DNA of 64,000 nucleotides from Osedax fenrisi. Taxonomy: Eukaryota; Annelida; Polychaeta; Sabellida; Siboglinidae. Under the pieces are notes generated by a model. It was not told the DNA's origin and searched no databases. It was given only the letters and a program-made list of their open reading frames with translations. This document shows, in pieces, positions 55,201-64,000 of this stretch. The position numbers and the translations under genes were made by a program. How positions within the stretch are numbered: the stretch's first letter is position 1; each line of letters begins with the position of its first letter. The DNA lies in the NCBI GenBank assembly GCA_964019155.1, contig OZ025240.1:40336715-40400714 (forward strand), written 5' to 3'.

Positions 55201-56581
55201 ATAATGTTGAAGTAATCGTAACTTTAATAAAATATTTTAGACCTATTATACACCATAAATAGATTTAGTTATTTAGTTATATATGTTATTAAAATTACAA
55301 AAAATTATAATATATAATTTTATCGTTGCAATAATTGTATATAATTAATATAATAATAAAATATATAATATAAAATATGATGTTTTTTTTGCAGATATTT
55401 AACAAATTTACTCATACATTTGAAAATTAAATTAAATTTTATAATAAATTTAAAATAAATATAAAATATATTATAAATAATTTTTGCACTTTCAAATTCA
55501 CGATATTTAAGGCTATATGTAATAGTATAACAATTGAAAAAAACAAAATCAGCATAAATATATATTTTCGATAAAAGCCTGAAGTGGGATTTATTTGATG
55601 TACTTATACCGGGCGACATATATTTTTAACTTAATATAGGATAGTTTATATATAATTTATTAACAATATTTACATTTGGGTAATTTGTTTAATAAAATCA
55701 ATAAACATAGTATAATGTGTACAATATAAAGGACAGTATAATAAAGAGATTGGAATTCTGGTTTTCGTCAATTTAATCTGAGAAATTTATCATATATTTT
55801 ATGATCATGCGTGATTATTTATAAGGGGTTTCAATATAACTAATTTAGAGTTATATACCTATTTAATTATCTCATTGATTGAATCTTTTATAATTAGTAA
55901 GGTTATTTTATATTATTGAATACCTTCATTGTTTTATCATTAGAAATATAGTCAACTACGTATAAAATTAAATTAAAATTGTATAAAAACTAAGAAATAT
56001 AGTTCAAGTAATTTACCCAATAATAGATTAACAACTATGCATGTCCGAGTGATAAATTTCGCTTAAAAAATAAACATTTGATATTATTAATTGAATAAAA
56101 TTTCATTTGTGTATGCGACAAATACATGATTGAGTGCGATATTAATAAATAGTTTTTATATAAAAATTATACAAATTAAGTTGATTAATTTTACGAAAAA
56201 AAAGCCTATATATGTACATCACTCCATAAATAGTGACAAGATTCATATCACATCTCAACTCATATTACAAGTGTGATGCACTTTAATATTGACACATGAC
56301 TAATTATAATTACTTTATATTCAATGTTTAAAAAATTATTATATCTATATTTCAAAAAATTTAAATACTACTTAAAATAATAAATAATAATATTTATTTA
56401 AAAAATGTTAAGTATATATATATATATATTTACAAATATGTAGTATGCATCGTACATAGTACACTGAATTATAATAAACCTGTTTGAACTCTTGGAGGAT
56501 ATGTTCATCAATATTTTCATCTAGAAAGATCTCTCTGACATTATTGATAACATCTTCAATTACAGATTTATAGAAACGAGG
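40619..56581 (-). CDS. GTF2A1: Transcription initiation factor IIA alpha/beta precursor (first coding exon not found)
   Basis: TFIIA binds TBP-TATA complexes and stabilises RNA polymerase II preinitiation complexes in the nucleus. Minus-strand exons: 56581-56480, 54352-54313, 49748-49690, 44265-44160, 43084-42921, 42597-42532, 41849-41571, 41268-41179, 40726-40619. The N-terminal helical domain (FYKSVIEDVINNVREIFLDE, then IWENKM..SKAVE), Gln/Asn-rich linker, acidic region (EPLNSNDDISDEE) and C-terminal beta-barrel segment (KWKLCLKDGIMNLNG ending GDAEW) are the signature of the family. All phases join. About 337 residues are accounted for; only the short N-terminus is missing, and should lie upstream of 56581. 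Two Taspase1-type motifs occur (see findings). The introns are loaded with transposons. Confidence 0.95.
40815..41085. repeat. Inverted-repeat insertion with ACCCAG motifs in the last TFIIA intron
   Basis: The outer segments TGTTCACACTACAC and GTTGTGTGAAAACA pair loosely. Inside, CCCAGTCT/ACCCAG/CTGGGTA motifs recur at least five times. It is GC-richer than its flanks and non-coding, probably a MITE relic. Confidence 0.5.
41179..41268 (-). CDS. GTF2A1: TFIIA alpha/beta, start of conserved C-terminal domain
   Basis: The acceptor is ACTATAG and the donor GTTCTT, 30 codons: EPLNSNDDISDEEN then FETDNVIVCQFEK, closely matching the conserved C-terminal domain. Confidence 0.95.
41571..41849 (-). 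CDS. GTF2A1: TFIIA alpha/beta, acidic exon with QLDGEDD motif
   Basis: The acceptor is TTTAATAG and the donor GTTAAT, 93 codons, phase 0 at both ends. It starts with an Asp/Ser-rich stretch. An amphipathic segment (YLQLSDRLKEIAKND) follows that I do not associate with the family, then QLDGEDD (41660-41640) and a second Asp/Ser/Glu-rich run. Confidence 0.9.
42532..42597 (-). CDS. GTF2A1: TFIIA alpha/beta, exon with QIDG motif
   Basis: The acceptor is CTTGCAG and the donor GTTTGT, phase 0 at both ends, 22 codons: PLDMKMVKQNNQVVQIDG and four more. QIDG (42555-42544) fits a minimal Taspase1 site. Confidence 0.85.
42921..43084 (-). CDS. GTF2A1: TFIIA alpha/beta, Gln-rich linker exon 2
   Basis: The acceptor GTCCATAG was chosen because its two leading bases complete the Ser codon left by the previous exon; the donor is GTTACT. 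Encodes PIYLQAIPNTGGRIVNNGQP and further Gln-rich sequence. Confidence 0.85.
44160..44265 (-). CDS. GTF2A1: TFIIA alpha/beta, Gln-rich linker exon 1
   Basis: The acceptor is TTATTTAG and the donor GTAAGT, phase 0 to 1. Encodes a Gln/Gly/Asn-rich stretch with GMVPSNVLQFQTGQNGQIL. An alternative start four bases downstream pairs with the other splice solution of the preceding exon. Confidence 0.85.
45351..45928. mobile_element. TTAA-flanked inverted-repeat element in a TFIIA intron
   Basis: TTAA (45347-45350) followed by GGGATGTCACACGA, and an inverted GGGGATATCACACACC followed by TTAA (45929-45932). It is 578 bp with no transposase; the 91-codon frame at 45476 is AT-rich chance. TTAA targets are used by piggyBac and Kolobok elements; which applies is not decided. 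Confidence 0.65.
46332..46423 (+). repeat. 92-bp direct repeat, left copy
   Basis: Identical by eye to 48779-48870. The two copies bracket the fold-back element 46441-48774. Confidence 0.9.
46877..47240 (+). repeat. Tandem duplication inside the left arm of the fold-back element
   Basis: GCGAATATTGTACGTA through GAGTAATGG occurs twice, about 200 bp apart, with long identical stretches (TTTATGAAAGACTGTTTAAT, TCCAAGTAGAAACAATATAT). The right arm has a single counterpart. Confidence 0.85.
47450..47531 (+). ncRNA. tRNA-like segment (pseudogene or SINE-like), left arm
   Basis: TAGCCGAGTTGTCTAGAGTGG resembles a D-arm/A-box and GGTTCGACTCC a T-arm/B-box. The T-stem pairs poorly and no acceptor stem forms, so it is not a functional tRNA. 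Confidence 0.55.
47881..47964 (-). ncRNA. tRNA-like segment, right arm (inverted partner)
   Basis: On the minus strand, TAGCCGAGTTGTCTAGAGAG then GGGGTATGATTCCCC. The T-stem is intact here but the loop is changed from TTCG to TATG. It is the mirror partner of 47450-47531. Confidence 0.55.
48779..48870 (+). repeat. 92-bp direct repeat, right copy
   Basis: Identical to 46332-46423. It starts four bases past the right tip of the fold-back element, while the left copy ends 17 bases before the left tip. Confidence 0.9.
49690..49748 (-). CDS. GTF2A1: TFIIA alpha/beta, linker exon (boundary ambiguous)
   Basis: The donor GTAAGT after 49690 is strong. Start 49748 gives NNVSEFNLYKETIEDNLYM. Start 49753 (acceptor GGTTCTCAG) gives ISQQRIGIQSIQRNNRGQPV instead, which looks more like a TFIIA Gln-rich linker but needs weaker partner sites. 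A 14-bp direct repeat (TTGGCTGATCTGAG) flanks the exon. Confidence 0.6.
51080..51230. repeat. Dispersed repeat related to 28365-28600
   Basis: Shares GGGGTATCCCACTA, AACTTGCCGGAAATATAGTA and similar pieces with the 28-kb copy. Non-coding. Confidence 0.5.
52245..52862 (+). pseudogene. Possible two-exon small frame in the TTAA element
   Basis: ATG at 52245 in a CAAAATGCC context opens MPRRSRKSITGQRTKT, then DDILQDH to a GTTAGT donor at about 52322. A TTTAG acceptor at about 52759 continues in phase 0 with VLQLWKEHILILETIQDSKI and stops near 52862. About 60 residues, basic then helical. It may be a remnant of the transposase gene; I recognise no domain. A third frame across the second part is also open, so the join is speculative. 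Confidence 0.3.
52843..53350 (+). repeat. Tandem repeat, about 185-bp unit, 2-3 copies
   Basis: Units begin GTTTATATATTGTACATAAA and include TTCTTGTAAAATAAATG and ACTTATGAGTATATTA. Two copies are close to identical; a third is diverged. It lies inside the TTAA element. Confidence 0.8.
54013..54054. mobile_element. 42-bp perfect palindrome with 8-bp target duplication
   Basis: CATAGATTTATAGTTTACAT, TT, then the exact inverse ATGTAAACTATAAATCTATG. CAAATAAC occurs immediately on both sides (54005-54012 and 54055-54062). Elements A and B have a single copy of this target with no insertion. The arm matches the end of the 363-bp element at 61422-61784. Confidence 0.9.
54313..54352 (-). CDS. GTF2A1: TFIIA alpha/beta, second N-terminal helix exon
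   Basis: The acceptor is CTAAATAG. Encodes IWENKMMRSKAVE, matching the family's LWE.KL..S.A segment. The donor is uncertain: GTATTT after 54313 (phase 1) or GTTGAA after 54320 (phase 0); both allow in-frame joins downstream. Confidence 0.85.
54363..56400. other. TFIIA intron, AT-rich
   Basis: No further exon is evident. The 99-codon minus frame at 55320-55619 is AT-rich and unlike any family. Confidence 0.55.
56480..56581 (-). CDS. GTF2A1: TFIIA alpha/beta, N-terminal helix exon
   Basis: The acceptor is CATTAACAG and the donor GTTTAT, phase 0 at both ends, 34 codons. It contains SVIEDVINNVREIFLDENID, nearly the family consensus for the first helix of the TFIIA four-helix bundle. Confidence 0.95.
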
Positions 56582-56852
56582 CTGTTAATGAATATACAAA
56601 ATTAATAGAAATTCTATTATAGAATAAAATTTTACATATTTATTACATTTTATTTATTATAGGCATATTATATAACTTATTTATATTTCTTATTTATTAT
56701 ATTCAAAGATATTTCTAAGGAAAAATATAACATACGCGAAATCGTGTAATTTGATTTTATATATAAAAACCAACAGTACCACCAATATAAGGTCAATTTT
56801 CTGAACTATGTATTATTTATAATGTAAATTTGTATCAAATTATACACTTTTA

Positions 56853-57243
56853 ATGGTGCGTTTTTTTGTAGCATTCCCATCTGTATGCTTAATAAGCATT
56901 GCTTATATATGTAAACTCAGATGGTACTATGGTACTAACTTTTCGACATCCCATAGTACCAGAATACCACAGTCCCAATGTAACATAGTACCACAGTCCC
57001 ATCGTAAAATAGTACCATCCATCGATATAGAGAGGGTTTATTCATGTATGCTTATAAGTATGTATAAATACATGTAAATGCAGATGGTACATTGGGACTG
57101 TGGTACTATAGGATGTTGTGTTTTTTGTAACATACCAATGTACCATAGTACCATCTGCATGTATAAGCATACAGATAGGACTGTGGTACGTTACGAAAAA
57201 CTCTTGCTAACTTGGTACTATGGGACGTTACAAAAAACGCATC
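56853..57243. mobile_element. MITE with TGRTGCGTTTTTTGTARC ends and GTACCA repeats
   Basis: The left TGGTGCGTTTTTTTGTAGC and inverted right TGATGCGTTTTTTGTAACG bound 391 bp. Inside, AGTACCACAGTCCCAATGTA and ATAGTACCA.. modules occur several times in both orientations. No clear target duplication. The 74-codon frame at 56853 is part of it. Confidence 0.7.
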
Positions 57244-57422
57244 ATGAAATGTAAAATATTATGTTTTAAATTATTATTTATACGATGAAAACTAAGTGTT
57301 CATTACTAGTATAACTAAGCAATAGGATATATAGGTTTTAAATGCTACACATATCTATGCGACGTGTACAATCTAATTTATATTGCATGTATTTAATATA
57401 GCATTGAAAACATTGTTGTATA

Positions 57423-57515
57423 GAAACCGCGCCAAATCTAAATCTATTCCGCTACTGCTAGCAGCGGGATGCCAGAAAAGTAATCAGGTTGCATAGAGTG
57501 TTATATATTTTATTC
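57423..57515 (-). promoter_or_regulatory. Possible promoter island with E2F-like motif
   Basis: A GC-rich island of about 90 bp upstream of the TFIIA N-terminal exon contains TTTGGCGCGGTTTC on the minus strand (57436-57423), which fits the E2F consensus. It may hold the TFIIA promoter. Alternatively the island is coding, since a short frame SGIDLDLARFLYNNVF is open there. Undecided. Confidence 0.25.
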
Positions 57516-57519
57516 GCAA

Positions 57520-58646
57520 AATTTTTGGTATTATTAAAAATTAACATATTAAATAAAAATGATTATAACTATAAATACAAATATATTATTGTTCATTATC
57601 GAATAGTAAGTTATTTATAATAAATGTACTCTATTAAGAATCAAACTATAATAACAAGTAGTAATCAACTTAAGGCTAGAGAAATGTTATTTTTTAAATT
57701 AAACCTATAGTTATTATAACGTGATGGAAAAATCACAAATATCTATTATTATTAATTATATTAATTTATTATATAATTGTTTAGATATGTTTTATTTTTA
57801 TGAATATTAAAGTTATAGTTAAAGTTATACCATAGGCAGGATTTATAACCATGATATGGTTTATAAGATGCTAGATGTTTACATACAGTTATAGAATAAA
57901 TAAATAAGTGAAAAATAAGTGAAAAAAAACAATGAAAAATGTATGAATAGTTATACTAATAAATATAGAATATAATCTGATATAATAACTTATATTATGA
58001 ATCATAACTTATGATTGAAAAATTATTATTTATTAATTATACTATCCGTTGTTCATATATATAGATAAATATATATATATATATGAATATTTCATTATGA
58101 AATTTAATTTAATATTTAAAATTAATCATTACTAAATTGCTACTTTATATTTATTAGATAGATGAATATATTTTAGAGGTAAGTAAAATATATGTAAATT
58201 ATGATGTTTTATTTCTAATTTAGAAATTATTAAATAATTTTAAATATTATTGCAAATATTTGTTGGTGAATAACTTACAAAAATAATATTATTATTTCGA
58301 CGAGGTTAACACCTGGGATATCATCATCGAAATCCTCGGAAATGTTATGTGGTATAGACTTAAAGGTTATAGGTTGTATTATACACTAGTTCTATACTAT
58401 AATTGCATAATAAATAGTTTATAAAATTAAAAACTTTATCGATTAACATTAGTATTCACTATAAATGAATTGTGCTATGAAAATAGCTATGTCACTATAT
58501 GTGTATTTATATAATGAATATATTGATGCATAACCATCATATATTATTGCATTTAAAATAATACCTGCGATAATCAATAAATTATTATGAAATATGATGC
58601 GTTAGTTATATTTACAGGTTATTGATAAATATGTATTTATACTCAC

Positions 58647-58691
<45 letters not shown>

Positions 58692-59785
58692 TATATTTAT
58701 AATACAATTATTTATAAAATGTTGTTATTATATTTATAAATATCCGTATATATATAGATAAATATGATTAACAAATAATTAATAATACAAAATATTATAC
58801 CTAATAAATTGTAAAATTATAAACTAATATAAAATGTTATAATCTAATTTGTATGTTTATAATGATATCTTTTTAATAATTTATACTTGTTATAGATATA
58901 AAAATATGTATTTTCAAAAGAATAATTTGTCTATAAAATAATCATGATGTGTAGTTAATAGCATTAGTTTAATACATTTACACATAATTAGATATGGTAA
59001 TAAATATAATATATGATCAATATTTTTTAATAAATACATATTTTAATGTGCCAATATCTTGAATATAAGTAATCTCATAATAATTTAAGTTTTATATATA
59101 ACTGACTTCTATTATATTGATTAAAATGTAAAATAAATATTATATAATATATATATAAAATATATATATATATTATAAGTTATAAATGAAAATGTATTAA
59201 CAATATATGATAAATAACAGAATTATTAATTTATAAAATATTTGTTTTCTATTTTTATATATGAAAATAATTATGTGTAGTTTACAATAAGCAAAGATTT
59301 TCCAAATGAAGGATATGTCACTTAGGATACAAAGTGTAATCCGATATTCCATCTACTTTAAGTGATAGTTGTATCAGAATTAAAAAATACATTAGATTTT
59401 GTATCTCACATGTAATTTTAAATAGAAATTATAGATATAAAATCTAATATTCATTTTGATTAGAAGTAATTGTTCATTACATTTATATATTGGTATAATA
59501 TTACACTATAATATTCAATTTAAAAATGTTAATATTAATCATGAAATAAATAAGAGGTTTATACATATATATATATACACATTTAAAAACATTGATTCAA
59601 TGTTTATTTAAATTTTGTATTATAATTCAGTGATTATATATTCATTTATTGTGTCAGTGTTTATACAATGATTTAATCAGTGATACCTATTCAAATAGAT
59701 TACTCGTGTTACTCACGTTAGTAGATAAGGAGTGATATATCTTTGTTTCGATAAATCCTCGTAATAAGTTTATAGAAGTGATATT
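57520..59785. other. AT-rich sequence, possible exon at 58279-58385
   Basis: Mostly featureless. On the minus strand 58385-58279 is bounded by AACTAG and GTAAGT and encodes PITFKSIPHNISEDFDDDIP and onward, which looks like protein but joins no neighbour in phase. A (TA)n run lies at 58650-58684. Confidence 0.35.
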
Positions 59786-59868
59786 TTAATGTAGCATATA
59801 CATATTTGGATCAGGTGGTAGGTTCAAAGGCATTGCAATGGGGAGGTTGTTATTATAACGAGTACTTT
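59786..59868 (-). CDS. Candidate last exon of an unidentified minus-strand gene
   Basis: The acceptor is AATTTAAG. Its first two bases complete the codon left by 60170-60091, then it reads STRYNNNLPIAMPLNLPPDP, six more residues and TAA. A donor GTATAT near 59801 could continue it. I recognise no family. Confidence 0.35.
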
Positions 59869-60090
59869 CTTAAATTTACATCGATGGAAATGGTAACACC
59901 TCTAAATAAATTAGATATATATATATATATATATTTATATGTATACCCACACATCATCATGTGTTATGCAACAATAGATATAACCATAAATGATATTATA
60001 TAATATATATTGTGTGAACACATGTATATATACATATTATATAACCACTTACATGAGCATATATATCTGATGACTAATTTAGAGGTGTAC

Positions 60091-60170
60091 CCAAAACTCT
60101 CACCACGCCATTAGATGATAACTGAATTTGGAGAAGATTACCAATTATAGCTTGTTTGAGAGCGCAATTT
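60091..60170 (-). CDS. Candidate internal exon of an unidentified minus-strand gene
   Basis: The acceptor is ACTTATAG and the donor GTACAC, phase 2 to 1. Encodes NCALKQAIIGNLLQIQLSSN then GVVRVL, a protein-like mix of residues unusual for this AT-rich DNA. It joins 59868-59786 in phase. No upstream exon was identified before the window's transposon cluster. Confidence 0.35.
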
Positions 60171-61421
60171 CTATAAGTTTAAGTCATTGACAATTAATCG
60201 ACTACCTGATACAAACATGGTTTAGGGAAAATAAATTAAATTAATAAACTAGTAAAGGATAACCATGGAAATTCTTAGTGTGATATACATATGACCAAAA
60301 TATGAACCCTGAAATAATTATAGATAAAATACTGCATAAAATATATATTATATTACTACTAATTAAATAGAGTATACTTATAATATACTATTTATCATAT
60401 AATATATACATATGACAATCATATGTATATATATATATCATGTATAATATATTATATATCGTTAAAATTCTGCTTAAAATATAGGGACAGTAACATTAAA
60501 CTATTACATTAAAACAAACTAATGATATAACTAATCCAAAAAAAAAACTACATATATACAACTTAATATGAGTATTGATATATATTCATTGTATTGAATC
60601 GTAATTTACAGTGAAAATTAAATTCTAGAGTTGCAAAATCATAATTATAAACAATAATTAGAATATACATATGACTATTTATACAAAATAAGTAGTATAC
60701 TTATAATATAAGTCTTATATGTTTATATTATCATTTAAAATATTTACATTTATTGTTTATATACATTTTTTAAATTATTTACTGTATATATTATTATTAT
60801 TTCAGTTTTTAATCTCAAAAAATATTGTTTTAGTGCTGTTGTTAAATTTCAAAATAATATATAAACTAGTGATGTTTAGTATATACGATGATTCTAAATA
60901 TAAATATATGCTCCATTATAGTATAAACATAAAAATTACAGTCTAATGATAAATTTATAATATAAGAGTGGAGGTATTTTAAATAAATATAATATTATAA
61001 TATTATGAATAATACATACTTCACCCAATAAACTAATAATTCTACTATATTCAAAAATGAATACAATAATACTGTATTATTGTATAAATTTAATATTAAT
61101 ATTTTATTATTATTAATACAGGCATGAATACGCCGCCACATGAAAACCGCCACAAATAATGTCAATATATAAAATAGGCGATCAGTTGGTGAAAGCGAAT
61201 GACATATCTATTAAATATAATTAACGCTAACCTACTATTGAAAACTGGTTAATAATAGTACTACTAAGTCGTTTATAAAACTGATGTTCTTAATAATGTA
61301 TAAATCATTTATAAGTATAGTTAAATATATGTTCATTTTAATGTTAAGTTGATATACACAATTCGGTAATGTATCGATATGTATCACTTGTACTTTTTGC
61401 ATTCATCAAGTCCCAACCAAC
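60171..61421. other. AT-rich intergenic sequence
   Basis: No convincing feature. A short less AT-rich patch at 61125-61210 is unexplained. Confidence 0.5.
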
Positions 61422-61784
61422 CATAGATTTGTAGTTTACCTAGATTGGTAGTCACATGATTTTTCTTCAACAGACATGGTACCTTGATTTAGTGATTTAG
61501 GTATCTTAAGATGGCTGACCATCACATATAAAATATATAATCTAAATAAATATAAATGTTTATTTTGATATATTTGAAACGCACTTTATAAGCGTATATA
61601 AAAAAAATCAAATGTATTTAAAATAAATATTATTTGTTCGAATATTTGTTATTAAATGCATATATCATGTGATGATCTTAAGATACCATCTTAAGATACC
61701 TAAATCAAGGCATACCATGTATGTTGAAGAATTCTACATTAGCGAGATATAGCAATACAGATCTAGGTAAAATACAAATTTATG
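61422..61784. mobile_element. Inverted-repeat element with CATAGATTTGTAGTTTAC ends
   Basis: The left CATAGATTTGTAGTTTACCT and inverted right CATAAATTTGTATTTTACCT pair. A second pairing, TACCTTGATTTAG/CTAAATCAAGG with GTATCTTAAGAT, lies deeper. The flanks CAACCAAC and CTACCCAC agree at six of eight positions. Related to the 42-bp palindrome at 54013. Confidence 0.7.
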
Positions 61785-62165
61785 CTACCCACATACCACA
61801 AATATTATATATAACTTATATATTCCGGTTTTCATGAGGAACCTTATTAATATATGCTTCATATATTACATTATCCCTATTTACCAGGGTTTATTTGTTT
61901 TTTTGGTTTTTTTGTGAAGAATATTGGTTTTTTCTTTATTAAATAATTATTATTAATAAATTGTTATATTGAATGTTATTTGTAATAAATACTTCTAAAG
62001 ATATATGATTATTATTAGATATTTTATGTATATTATATTAAAAATTATTGTAGTATAATTTATACAAGGGTTCAGTAAATTCTATCCAAATTATATTTTT
62101 GTTTCGACCAGGCTTGTTTATTAAATGAATAAATTTATATAATATACATAACCTATACAATTATT

Positions 62166-62988
62166 GGCCGAAATATAACAAATCTCCGCTTTGCTGATGA
62201 TATAGATGGTTTAGCTGGCTCGGAAGAAGAACTAATAAATTTAACTGAGTGTCTTTTTAAATCAGCAAATAGATTTGGAATGGAAATAAATCCTTCTAAA
62301 ACTAAGCTTATGTTAAACGACGACAATTGTCAACCAAACATTGATATTCATGGCGAAATAATTGAGACCGTAAAAAGCTTCAAATATCTAGGATCAATCA
62401 TAAAAGAAAATGGATCAAGAAAAGAAATCCTGTCAAGAGCGGCACAAGCAAGTCAAGCATATAGCAATCTAAAGATAATATGGAATGATAAAGACATACG
62501 TCTAAAGTACAAGTTAAAACTCATGGACTCTCTTGTCAACTCGATATTCCTGTATGCATGTGAAACATGGACTCTAACTGCTGAACTCGAGAAAAGAATA
62601 CTAGCATTCGAAATGAAGAACATCAGAAAATTACTCGGTATAACATACCTTGATAGAGTTACTAATCAAGAAATAATAGACCGAATATCATCATCATTAA
62701 CAAGTCCCTTCACCGATATCCTCACAACAGTTAAAAGGAGAAAACTGAAATGGTATGGACACGTGACCAGAGGCGATGGACTTGCCAAGATAATCCTTCA
62801 GGGTAATGTCGAAGGTAAAAGATCCCGTGGACGTCCAAAAAAACAATGGATAGATAATATAAAAGAATGGACCGGAAAAGGCTTCAATGAACTAAATGAA
62901 ATTGTATATGACCGGAAGAAGTGGAGAAAATTTTGTTTCAACGTGACACGCCCCCACGGCTCAACAGGCTAAGGGACCAAGGAATCGA
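62166..62988 (+). mobile_element. 5'-truncated non-LTR retrotransposon with 11-bp target duplication
   Basis: Begins within reverse transcriptase. The duplication ATACAATTATT lies at 62155-62165 and again at 62989-62999, as expected from target-primed reverse transcription with early termination. It differs in sequence from both other non-LTR families in the window. Confidence 0.85.
62167..62972 (+). pseudogene. Reverse transcriptase C-terminal fragment
   Basis: Uninterrupted from the truncation point to TAA. FADDIDGLAGSEEEL holds the catalytic Asp pair, then GMEINPSKTKLM, FKYLGSIIKENGS, YACETWTLTAELEKR and the basic tail GKRSRGRPKKQWIDNIKEW. It lacks endonuclease and most of the polymerase fingers and palm, so it is dead on arrival. 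The clean frame implies a fairly recent insertion. Confidence 0.85.
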
Positions 62989-63929
62989 ATACAATTATTA
63001 ATAATATTGATAGGGTTGTTGATTTTTAAGGTTTTTGTTTTGGTTTTTTTGGTTTTTTAAAAACGATAAAAACCAACAACACTGCCTTATATAATATAAA
63101 ATTATAAGGTATAATTTATATAATATACATAATATATACTATTATTATTAATATTAATACTAATTTTAAATAATATAATATTGAAATTAATATATGTTAT
63201 CTCACGTGAAAAATATCTTATCCACGGAGAAAGATAGTTCTCATCAGGTTGTATCTAATTATAGGAAGAAAACAGATATGTTTGGGATACCTATATAAGG
63301 TTTATTTAGTTAATTAAAATAACGGAAAGTTAAATAGTATGATCACATATGTCAAGGTTCTAGTGTATATCACTCTCTAGTGTAGTGACCCTATTGCTTT
63401 TATAGTGAGAAATGAACTCACTCAAAAACAAGAATAATACCATTTGTGGAGTTTGTTTTTGAATTAGATTGATTTAAGGTTAATGATTAAAATAATGGCC
63501 TTCTAACAATGGCATGGATATAAAGAAATGATTTCTTTACATGGTTAATGGCATATAAATACATTTATGTCAAATTGACATTGTCAATATACATTTCTAT
63601 AGAGATAGTTGACAATAGTAAGTTCATAGAATAAACCAGAGTTTTGGAAATATAATAATGTATGTATATATATATGTATATATACATATAATATATATTA
63701 AGGTATGATACTGAGTATACAATACTTTGTGGTATCAAATATAATAATACGAATATATATATTTTAGTTAATTCAGTTATAAACCACGCCAACTATTTAC
63801 AATTACAAAATGACATGTTATCAAATATTCCACCTCACATTCATACTACGTAGTTACCATACTACATACTATATTTATCAATAACTTTATAAACAAAAAT
63901 CAAAAAAACCGAACCACCCTGCTATTTAC

Positions 63930-64000
63930 ACTTACGTATTATATATAATATAATATATTATAATAATAATTATATATATTATATATAATATATATAATGT
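63930..64000. other. AT-rich end of window
   Basis: TATA-type repeats only. Confidence 0.6.

Larger units (their letters stand above)
61885..63921. mobile_element. hAT-type element B, TSD CTATTTAC, carrying a retrotransposon fragment
   Basis: The left end is CAGGGTTTATTTG and the right end inverts to CAGGGTGGTTCGG. The exact 8-bp duplication CTATTTAC lies at 61877-61884 and 63922-63929. It shares its interior with elements A and C, including a GGGTTGTTGATTTTT...AAAACCAACAACAC palindrome at about 63004-63083 that C also has. It is interrupted by 62166-62988. No transposase. Confidence 0.85.

Overview
This window is animal nuclear DNA, probably from an invertebrate. It is extremely AT-rich and full of (TA)n runs. 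Its two clear host genes are split into many short exons with GT..AG introns, and most other recognisable content is eukaryotic transposable elements. No bacterial, plastid or CRISPR signal was seen. The species cannot be named from the sequence. Exon models below were built by hand; support is that reading phases join across introns, or that the family is recognised.

Layout. 1-7.8 kb: small inverted-repeat elements, a 34-bp minisatellite (5352-6400) and a tRNA-derived SINE. 7.8-20.3 kb, minus strand: a 12-exon gene for an 869-residue protein with a Pro-rich/basic N-terminus, a coiled-coil-like segment, a Ser/Lys-rich linker and a WD40-like propeller; I cannot assign it to a named family. Its 6.6-kb sixth intron holds a stack of nested transposons. 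20.3-37.2 kb: a non-autonomous hAT-type element, a decayed RTE-like retrotransposon, a second SINE, palindromic elements, a nearly intact BovB-like RTE retrotransposon (about 28.8-31.8 kb) and a complete Ty3/gypsy element (32581-37158) with identical LTRs and a 5-bp target duplication. 40.6-56.6 kb, minus strand: the TFIIA alpha/beta precursor gene (GTF2A1), missing only its first coding exon. Its introns hold a 2.3-kb fold-back element and several TTAA- and hAT-type elements. 56.6-64 kb: inverted-repeat elements, weak exons of a possible third minus-strand gene, and a hAT-type element carrying a 5'-truncated retrotransposon.

The two host genes are unrelated in function as far as can be seen: TFIIA is a general RNA polymerase II factor, and the WD40-like protein is of unknown role. 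The main story is transposons landing in introns and in one another. Many insertions keep readable target-site duplications, so their relative order can be worked out. The most notable items are a 42-bp perfect palindrome flanked by an exact 8-bp duplication (a transposon reduced to two end repeats), a fold-back element with tRNA-like sequence in both arms and an exact 92-bp flanking duplication, a transposon stack up to four levels deep, and two candidate Taspase1 cleavage sites in TFIIA.
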